Position numbers and translations under genes: made by a program | NCBI GenBank assembly: GCA_002701845.1 | Contig: NZXG01000005.1 | Location: 1 to 64,000 of the forward strand | Direction: 5' to 3' | Source: Pseudomonadales bacterium | GTDB lineage: Bacteria > Pseudomonadota > Gammaproteobacteria > Pseudomonadales > Ketobacteraceae | Length of the DNA stretch: 64,000 nt | Part shown: one piece after another, positions 29,001 to 35,600 of the stretch | How positions within the stretch are numbered: position 1 is the first letter of the stretch | Layout: each line of letters begins with the position of its first letter | The notes under the pieces: model-generated | What the model was told of the DNA's origin: nothing | Databases searched by the model: none | Seen by the model: the letters and a program-made list of their open reading frames with translations, nothing else

Positions 29001-29530
29001 CCGAGGGAGTTCACCGCGTCGATCAGTTGCTGACGATTCTGGCTGAGGGGCGCCACAGGCTCCACGATCACCGCACCCGGCTCGGCATAGCGGGCCAGCC
29101 CCACCTCGAAATCATCAGGCCACAGCCGATCGGCATCCGCTTGCTGGGGATCCAGGAAGTCCAGCAGGATCTGCCGCACGATACAGATTTTCCGCTCGGC
29201 GTTGTTCAGGGTGAATTGGCCAATGATGACCCGCGGATTACGAGGATCCCGATCCTGATAGGTCTGCTGACCGGTACAATCCCCGTTGTAGCCGGCATTC
29301 TGTACCTCGTTACGGGAGAAGTTTTCAATTTCCGCCATGGAGCCGGAGCTGTCCACCACCACCAGAATGCGGGCCGGGGCCTGCACCGGCTCCAGATTGA
29401 ACAGGTCGGTGTCCGCCGCCTGAGCCACCGGACTCAGCCCCCAGGCCAATAACAGGCTGAGAGCGAAAACCGCAGCGCCGCAAACCCTGGCGACCGGCGT
29501 AACCCATGAGTTGTTGTGTATGAGATTCAT
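26048..29530 (-). CDS. pilY1: PilY1-like type IV pilus tip protein (copy 1)
   Basis: Large exported adhesin and biogenesis factor of the pilus tip. I place the start at ATG 29530 (MNLIHNNSWV, 1161 codons), 1 base after the pilX stop, with AAGGTT upstream; it gives a signal peptide ending SPVAQA. A von Willebrand A domain follows with an intact MIDAS (VVDSSGSMAEIE). The C-terminal beta-propeller carries calcium-loop candidates (DRNGDGYLDHFYVGD, and DVDRNGNIDEN). The region between them is of normal size, unlike copy 2. Last gene of the second minor-pilin cluster. Confidence 0.9.
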   Translation of the reverse strand: MNLIHNNSWVTPVARVCGAAVFALSLLLAWGLSPVAQAADTDLFNLEPVQAPARILVVVDSSGSMAEIENFSRNEVQNAGYNGDCTGQQTYQDRDPRNPRVIIGQFTLNNAERKICIVRQILLDFLDPQQADADRLWPDDFEVGLARYAEPGAVIVEPVAPLSQNRQQLIDAVNSLGANGRTPLVGSYLEAAEYLTGGEAITRDSHESDSAVWAADGGFDSYRYGGVNLGPQCGVVNNHLVFLTDGESTCEKGSALSSFERSNLCQDGHPSDPIRDTLGQRVNEFVTSQENQYHPECPATMSSSNLKPQDQEGDYWGCLSLLSGRLANNTTTDGMGAGVNTHVIAYDMGAASTEVRDGMNAWATNGGGLFVAANNSADLSDAFDAINEQAVLPGTYVVASGGVGVSQLNRFTHMDEMYFSMFTPSTKPFWYGNLKQYFFQVEEDGDVGIYTNQNKTTEAVEEGEFLGGVNSPWSDVEPAFYNTNQIVTVDGDIAHIGGAASQIEQPDDRRLFVYYDDTRYEMTSADTTDLTALRGELSADYSDLLVAANGSADAALVSSYETDLLTPALDWLRGVDVNDEWIRLSQHVNPELRPQNPTDNRGADNNDLRQFYGAPLHSTPVLVNYRSRTAGGEPLSDTDDVVFVSTNDGKLYAVDSDTGEEHLAYMPEAILKRPAVNQNSALERMYEATRPLAADGELIYGLDSTWTVWRQDVDRNGNIDENSADFVYLFGGMRRGGRNYYILDATKVQQSEEISEVAVLEGGTGVFEDNGQSWSEPQLAIIRYNGTPTAVFIIGGGYDPAYDAAQPQSLPAQGAQIYIIAARNYSNGSVTQQAGEVLWWASAENSNNVSDSSRHQQIPALQYSIPSAVKTLDRNGDGYLDHFYVGDMGGQLLRFDIDNDNSGASDLVANTDDVVVAQLGISAAENPASAPAADDRRFFHPPSIAMMRCPLGNCVGIAMGSGWRSNPTDDTVTEKFYFLRDYAPFGREQEVINETATGSDGSTLVVQPVSRTADPDAVTAADDSGAVLGYSLTLGGNAYPAEKLLGTPLIVGGRAFFSTYYRPDEAPEACQVGVGAAALYQFAPGDEQALILRDDLSQNVAGSLTALISELPPPEVDENGETPGTDPLIRGGILSGTGSVGPAPLRLDVIRKTRWFQMSP

Positions 29531-29531
29531 A

Positions 29532-30107
29532 TTAACCTTCTTCCCCCCCGTCCTGCGGGCCACCGCCGTTACCGTAATCAAGCAACCCGGAATCATCGGA
29601 GAACTGCCCGGAGCTGGGCCCGACTTTGCGCCAGGCCTGGTAATTACGATTGGCAAAAGGCATGGCCGCGCCCTGCACAAAACCACCGGCGCCTTCGGTG
29701 GCGAACTGGTAATCCATAAAAGAGCTGGCATCAGTGTCAAACAACGGCCGTTTCACCTCGAACACGGAACTGGCTGCCGCCTGAATACTGCTGCGGGCGT
29801 CCAGCGTTTGATCCGCCTCGCACTGACCGTCCTCCAGGCCGCCGCTGTTGGTAATGCAATGGTCGGTGGGGGTGCCACCGCCGTTGTAGATGTCCGTCAG
29901 CAAAGCACCCCGGGTGCGGGCTTCGCCCAACACACTGTTAATCGCGGTTTCCGCAGCCTGGAAGGTCAGCTCCTCAGCCTGGGCATTGAACGCCATGCGC
30001 TCGTGAAACAGGCCGGATTTCAATGCCGACATCCCGATAAGGGTCACCATCAATAAAATAATCAACGCCACCATCAGCGCGGCGCCGGCTTGTCGTTGCA
30101 TATTCAT
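29532..30107 (-). CDS. pilX: PilX-like minor pilin (copy 1)
   Basis: 191 residues. A PilX N-terminal segment (GAALMVALIILLMVTLIGMS) starts after a short basic leader; Glu-5 of ordinary pilins is absent, as is usual in PilX/GspK-type proteins. The conserved ERMAFNAQAEELTFQAAETAI follows in the PilX position. The C-terminus is Gly/Asp-rich. Its ATG overlaps the pilW stop by 4 bases (ATGA) and pilY1 follows 1 base after its stop, so it belongs to a tightly coupled operon. Confidence 0.86.
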   Translation of the reverse strand: MNMQRQAGAALMVALIILLMVTLIGMSALKSGLFHERMAFNAQAEELTFQAAETAINSVLGEARTRGALLTDIYNGGGTPTDHCITNSGGLEDGQCEADQTLDARSSIQAAASSVFEVKRPLFDTDASSFMDYQFATEGAGGFVQGAAMPFANRNYQAWRKVGPSSGQFSDDSGLLDYGNGGGPQDGGEEG

Positions 30108-30940
30108 AGGCTGCTCACCAAATTGCGCAGGGCCACTGTGGAGCTGTAGGTGCGGTACAGGCGGCCGTCTTCAAAGTCCACTTCGCTGCCACCGTTGTCA
30201 CCCTGGGTATAGGTCTGATCCAGGAGCGTGATGGCGTCCGGGGAAAAGTCCGGATCCAGACTGACCCGGGCATCGCTGCTCAGCAGCACACCGAAGCGCA
30301 GGCTGACAATACGGATGTTGCCGGCGTTGATATCACTGGCCAGGGCTTTGGTGCGGGTGGCGTTGGTATAGAGATCCGCGCGGCCATAGCCGTCATCCTC
30401 CGGACCGTCGAAGTCCAGGCCGTACAGGACCTGGAATGCCACCACATTATCGATCAGGGCGCCGGCGCCGGCGGAACCCCAAAAGGAGAAGGCGGTACCG
30501 TCCGGGTTGGTCCCGGTCTGAAAGGAGAAGGCGGCACAATTTAACCGGTTAATGCCATCCACCTGGGCCACCCGAAAGCGTTTGATCCCGGTGAAAGGGG
30601 ACTGACCGTAACAATCACGCCCCTCCACCACTTCATAGGTGACGGTATCGAACTGAACGCCATCCAGAATTTCCGCATCATCCACATCCGCCGCGTAGGG
30701 TGTCTCGTCCAGAACAAAGGGCACAATGGCTTCCGAGGGATGATGTCCCGCCTCCATGAACGCGCGGGAGATATAGTCAAAGGCAAACCGGCCATTGTCC
30801 TGCACGCCGGCAATACCCAACTGCAGGTTTTCCGTCTGCCGGTTCACCAGAAACAGCTGGGTGGCGGCGATGGTCAGCAGACTGCCCAGCAACAGGGCAA
30901 TCATCAGTTCCACCAGGGAAAGTCCGCGCATGGCGATCAT
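30104..30940 (-). CDS. pilW: PilW-like minor pilin (copy 1)
   Basis: 278 residues. Prepilin motif RGLSLVELMIALLLGSLLT with cleavage before Leu and Glu at +5, then the PilW pattern NRQTENLQLGIAGVQDNGRF and FDYISRAFMEAGHHP. Either ATG 30940 or the in-frame ATG four codons later could start; GGAGGAGGGC lies just upstream. It follows pilV by 3 bases and overlaps pilX. PilW is part of the PilVWX-FimU-PilY1 priming complex. Confidence 0.87.
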   Translation of the reverse strand: MIAMRGLSLVELMIALLLGSLLTIAATQLFLVNRQTENLQLGIAGVQDNGRFAFDYISRAFMEAGHHPSEAIVPFVLDETPYAADVDDAEILDGVQFDTVTYEVVEGRDCYGQSPFTGIKRFRVAQVDGINRLNCAAFSFQTGTNPDGTAFSFWGSAGAGALIDNVVAFQVLYGLDFDGPEDDGYGRADLYTNATRTKALASDINAGNIRIVSLRFGVLLSSDARVSLDPDFSPDAITLLDQTYTQGDNGGSEVDFEDGRLYRTYSSTVALRNLVSSL

Positions 30941-30943
30941 AGG

Positions 30944-31486
30944 TCAGCCCTCCTCCAGTGGAATTTGAATACAGTGGGCGTTGGCCCCACGCTCGCCATC
31001 GACAAACGCGGTTTCATCGCAATTGTCCAGTTCGGTTTCATCCCAGGCTACCGTGATACAGCGGATTTCGTCGCAGGGGGCCACCTGAACCTTGCCATTT
31101 TCCAGCAGGGAGACCAGTCCGGAGCGCACCTCAAAAATATCGGAACGGGCCATTTCCTCCGGCGTACAGACATCGCCAATGCCCGGCACGGCGGCGGTGA
31201 CCACACAGCCACCGGGATCATTCAGATCCTGGCTCCAGCTGTCGGCGTTGTGATAAATGGCCAGGGCCGCCTGGGTGTTATTGGCGCGGATACGCTCGGC
31301 CACATCCTGGGCCACGGACATGGCCTGGCTGCGGCTATAGGTTTGTTCCACCTGGCGTACGGACTGCAGCTGCAGCGCGGCATAACCCACTACGCCCACA
31401 CCGAACACCAGCAGGGCCACCAGTACCTCGATCAATGAAATACCCGCCTGCGACCTGGCAAATGGCGGTTTGGAATGCTTTGGCAT
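30944..31486 (-). CDS. pilV: PilV-like minor pilin (copy 1)
   Basis: 181 codons from ATG 31486 (MPKHSKPPFARSQ), preferred over 31504 because GGGGGG stands upstream and it shortens the leader. Prepilin motif AGISLIEVLVALLVFGVGVV with Glu +5, then the PilV signature LQLQSVRQVEQTYSRSQAM and ERIRAN. First gene of the second cluster's VWXY1 run; 143 bases separate it from the upstream pilE-like gene. Confidence 0.86.
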   Translation of the reverse strand: MPKHSKPPFARSQAGISLIEVLVALLVFGVGVVGYAALQLQSVRQVEQTYSRSQAMSVAQDVAERIRANNTQAALAIYHNADSWSQDLNDPGGCVVTAAVPGIGDVCTPEEMARSDIFEVRSGLVSLLENGKVQVAPCDEIRCITVAWDETELDNCDETAFVDGERGANAHCIQIPLEEG

Positions 31487-31577
31487 GCTGCCCCCCGACA
31501 ACATCAGGAACTTGTCTTATTTGATTATTATGAGTCTACGATCATATCCATCCGCCGGCGCAAACCCAGGGCCTACC

Positions 31578-31586
31578 GACAAACGG
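31578..31586 (-). promoter_or_regulatory. AlgR-like box upstream of the second pilV operon
   Basis: Minus-strand CCGTTTGTC lies 92 bases before the pilV start. It matches the AlgR half-site known from P. aeruginosa (CCGTTCGTC with C/T variation), where AlgR activates the minor-pilin operon. A nine-base match alone is weak evidence and no algR is in the window. Confidence 0.25.
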
Positions 31587-31629
31587 AGCAATTCGGGGAC
31601 TAAAACGCTGGCACCGGCTATCAATTGGA

Positions 31630-32049
31630 CTATAAGCAGTCTGTCTCGGTCAGGCTGTTGTCGAAACTCCATTCCCCCTGACTGGTGTAGGTAAGCACCC
31701 CGCAGCGATCGCTGGCCTGGGGCCCGGTGGACACCGGCGTGGCGGTGATGCTGTAGGAGGTTTTGCCGGCATTGTCCGTCACCGCAATTTCATAGGCATA
31801 GCGGTTGTCGGTTTCCTCCAGGGTGGCCTGCACGGCGGCATCGGTGGGGTAGGCAAAATTCTGGGTTTTGTATTGCTCCAGGCTGGTGGCGATATTGAGG
31901 ATCTTCCCCACCGCCGCCTTGCGCTCGGTCTTGCGCACGTGCTCGGTATAACTGGGGTAACCCACCAATGCCAGAATGCCCACAATGGCCACCACGATCA
32001 CTAATTCGATCAGGCTGAAGCCAGGGCTCGGTTGGTTTTTTATAATCAT
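31630..32049 (-). CDS. pilE: PilE-like type IV minor pilin (139 residues)
   Basis: Short leader ending in Gly, then FSLIELVIVVAIVGILALVG with Phe +1 and Glu +5. The family-typical YPSYTEHVRKTERKAAVGKI and ATSLEQYKTQNFAYPTDA follow. Two C-terminal cysteines (SDRCGVLTY and TETDCL) can form the disulfide loop. It is 109 bases downstream of a second pilE-like gene, with a large hairpin in between, so it may be expressed apart from the first cluster. Confidence 0.88.
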   Translation of the reverse strand: MIIKNQPSPGFSLIELVIVVAIVGILALVGYPSYTEHVRKTERKAAVGKILNIATSLEQYKTQNFAYPTDAAVQATLEETDNRYAYEIAVTDNAGKTSYSITATPVSTGPQASDRCGVLTYTSQGEWSFDNSLTETDCL

Positions 32050-32099
32050 GGAACGCCCTATTGGTCGAAGTGTTGGTCTAACCAGGGCATAGAATAATA

Positions 32100-32140
32100 C
32101 AGGGCGATCCCCCTGTCAGCCAGACTGACGGATCGCCCTG
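32100..32140 (-). repeat. Long hairpin between the two pilE-like genes
   Basis: Perfect 11 bp inverted repeat CAGGGCGATCC (32100-32110) / GGATCGCCCTG (32130-32140), continued after an internal loop by GTCAG (32115-32119) / CTGAC (32125-32129). No T-run follows on the minus strand, so it may be a transcript-end stabiliser, a processing site or a Rho-assisted terminator, not a simple intrinsic one. Confidence 0.7.
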
Positions 32141-32158
32141 CGAAGGTGTGACGGGGTT

Positions 32159-32596
32159 TTACCAGCAGGTGGTGCCGCCGCCGGTGGCGCCTTTCACCCC
32201 GGTGTGGGTCAGCGTGAGCGTGGTACAGTCGGTGTCACCGGCCTGGGCGCCCTGGGGCGTGGCGGTCAGCGTGAAGCAGGAGTAATACGTTGCTCCGCCC
32301 ACAGTGCGGTCGCAAGACAGGCTCACCGAAATACCGTAGTAGCCCTCCGGTGAACTGCTGCCATCCCCGTTGGATACCAGTTTGGCAACATCACTGGTGT
32401 AGCTGTTGCTTTCCACATAGATCCGTTCCTGCCGCGCCGCCGCTTCCTGCAGCGCCGCGCGGCCATCCGCGCGACGGGATTTGTACACCGACTCCTGATA
32501 GGAGGGATAACCGATGGCGGCGATGATGGCGATGATCGCCACCACGATCATCACCTCGATCAGAGTAAAGCCTTTGTTGCTGATTGCACGCTTCAT
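32159..32596 (-). CDS. pilE: PilE-like type IV minor pilin (145 residues)
   Basis: Prepilin motif KGFTLIEVMIVVAIIAIIAA with Phe +1 and Glu +5, then YPSYQESVYKSRRADGRAAL and ARQERIYVESNSYTSD, the usual PilE pattern. Cysteines near the middle and the end (LSCDRTVG, YYSCFTL, DTDCTT, TTCW) allow disulfides. AAGGAG is well placed before ATG 32596. It is 9 bases after the long pilY1 and closes the first cluster in the order fimU-V-W-X-(small)-Y1-E, as in Pseudomonas. Confidence 0.9.
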   Translation of the reverse strand: MKRAISNKGFTLIEVMIVVAIIAIIAAIGYPSYQESVYKSRRADGRAALQEAAARQERIYVESNSYTSDVAKLVSNGDGSSSPEGYYGISVSLSCDRTVGGATYYSCFTLTATPQGAQAGDTDCTTLTLTHTGVKGATGGGTTCW

Positions 32597-32605
32597 TACG
32601 GCTCC

Positions 32606-35600
32606 TTAAAAGTCGATGTCGAAGATCTGACGCCAGGACTGCCGACGCAGGGTGGGCAGAATCTGGTAAGGGGATACCACTGTGACCCGACCGGTGGAGT
32701 CATGTACCACGTTCTCACCACCGTTCTGGCCCGAAGTACCACCGGTTTTGCCCTGGCCCATATCCAGCTGGGGCAGAAGCTCGATCTGGCCATTGCCGTC
32801 TTCGTTGTAGTCCAGATAGTTGGTCTTGTCCGCCACCCCGGTGGAACCGCCGATGGTCCAGAGGTAGGACTGTCCCTCCGGCTCACACTTGTCACCGCTG
32901 GGAATATATTCCGCAAAGGTGACCGTGTTCAGATAGGAGGTGGGGCTCAGATCGGAGCGCCCGCTGGGGTTGGACCCGGAATGGGTCAGGGTGCGCTTCC
33001 AGCCGTCGTAGCTCTCATTGATGAGCACCGCCAGTTCCGCCGGGTTATCCACGCCACTGGGACCATTCTTGATCTCATCCGGGTTAGTGAAGACCTGGAT
33101 ATTGGAAATATCCAGCAGCTGACCGGTACTGACAGAGGCATAGGTCAGCTCATAGCTGGTATCCACGGGCTCCTTGATACCGAAGAAATATTCCTGTTGG
33201 GTACCGTAGTTATCGCCACCCACCAGTACCCGGCCGGTGCCTGCGTATACCCAGCGCTGACCATACACGTCGGACTTGGCCAGAGGCGCGCCAATGACCG
33301 TGCGGCCTACATCGGACAGGGTGCTGACATCGCTGTTGGAAAGCCAGCCGGAAGCACCTTGATCGCTGCGCAGACGCAACCGGGCCAGGCGGCCGTCGGG
33401 GGCACTGGCATCACCGGTGTTGACCCCGAAGTACAGCACATCATCCACATAATCCCGATCCCAGTCTTCCACCGAAATATCGGAAATATAGGCGTTGCCC
33501 TCAAGGGTCACGGTCTTCAGTCCATCGGTCCAGTCGGAGGCCCACTCACGGGCGTTCAGGTCATAGGCATAGAGGTTGGCGTTCTGGTCACTGGTGGCAG
33601 TATCCAGATCCGTGGGACCGGATCCGAACACCAGCAACCAGCGGTTTTCCTGCACCGAACCCCAGGTGGCACCCGCCACCCGGCGCTTGATCAGAGCCGG
33701 TTTGCCCAGGGTGTACCCCATATTGGGATGAGACAGTTCCGCCAGCAACTCAGGTTTCTCTTCGGGATTGGTAACGTCGAAGATAAACACGCTGGGGCGC
33801 ACCACCACATCTTCAGTACTGCCGTCTTCGTCCTCATCCACCCGCACGGTGAAGGGGCCACCACCCATGCGCATATTCACCACCAGAATGGTGCCCCAGC
33901 CACCGGGATGATTGGTATCATCGGGGAAAATATTCACATCAAAGGCCTGGGGCGAACCGTCCACCAGTGCCATATGGGCGTACGCGGGATCGGCCACGAA
34001 CTGCAGGTGAGGCAGGGCCGCTTTGGGGATAAAGGCCCACAGTTCCGCCCCCAGGGGATGGGCAGTGGCGCTGTCACCGCTTAACTGGGTCACGTACCCT
34101 TTCTGGGCGTCATCCCAGAAGCCGCTGTTGAAGGCATGCAACATACCACCGTTGCTGCCCACGTACACCACCTGCCGACGATTGAACTTGGCGTTCATAT
34201 AGTCGCGGTAAGTGGTATCGCCATAGCGGCTGTAATACACATCCGAAGGCCGACCCACCACGGCGGGGGTGGAGTGCACGATATCCGGCAGCCGCCAGAC
34301 CTCGTCGTTGCCGTCGTCATCGTAATCAATGGTACGGTTACGCAGGCTGGGATCCTCTTCACCACGGGTCCAGTTGACGATGGCATTACGCTGCACATAG
34401 GTCAGATCCACATCGTCGGCCTGACCGGTAATGTTGTCGTCCATATACTGGATGTAGTCCACCACGTTGATATCGGTGGAGGTGTTGTCCAGTTGGGCCT
34501 GCAACGATTCCAACTGATCCATCAGGCTGTCGGTGTTTACCGCATACTCATAAATGGAATCCAGCGTGGCGGTAGACTGATAATACATGGTGACCGACGT
34601 GTTGAAATTGGTCTCCAGTGTCGTCACCAGATCAGTCAGCGACGGGATCTGAGCGTCGTTGACACCGGACACGTCAGGGGTACTGTTAAGCAGATCCGTG
34701 AGTGTGGTAATCGCATCACTCATATCACTGATCAGCTGATCCCGCTCGGCCGGCGTCAAATTGCTGATATTGTCCGCCTGACTCAGCAATTCATCCAGCG
34801 CCGTTCGGGCTGCCGCGATCTGCTGCGCCCAATCATAGGTATCCGCCAGCTGATAATCCTGCAATGCCTGATCGTAGGCGGTTTGTGACGCCGCCAGATC
34901 GGTCTGCGCCTGACTGAAAGCTGACTGCGCATCCTGCAGATCCTGATCCGCCTGATTGTAAGTGGACTGGGCGGTGGATTGCGCAGTCTGGGCAGCGGTG
35001 AGATTACTGTCGGCGGTATTGAATTCACCGGTTTCGGTGGCCTGGGTGCTCAGGGCGTTATTCAGATCCGTTTGCCGGCTATTCAATGTGGTCTGAGCGG
35101 CATCACGATCGGCGGTGGCATTAGTCAATACTGTCTGAGCCGCGTCGCGGTCCGCGGTGGCATTAGTCAACGTCGTCTGAGCCGCATCACGATCCGCAAT
35201 CGCCGCATTCAACGCCGCCAGCGCGGTGTCGTAGGGGTTTGATCCCGGCGGTGACGTCACTGCGTCAAAATCCGCCTGGGCCTGATCCACCACCTGCTGG
35301 GCAGCAGTCAGATCGCTCTGGGCCTGATCCACCAGTTGCTGCTCGGCATCCAGATCACTCTGGGCCTGATCCACCAGCTGCTGTTCGGCATCCAGATCAC
35401 TTTGCGCCTGATCCCGGGCCACAGTGGCATCAGCCACCGCCTGATCCGCCACTTGCTTGTCCGCCAGCGCCTGGTTATAAGCAGTCTGGGCATCAGTGAC
35501 GTCCTGATTGGCATTCTGCAGATTGGTATCCGCCGTACTGAAATCATTTTGCGCATTCTGCAGATCCTGGTCCGCCGAATCATAAGTGGACTGTTTACTA

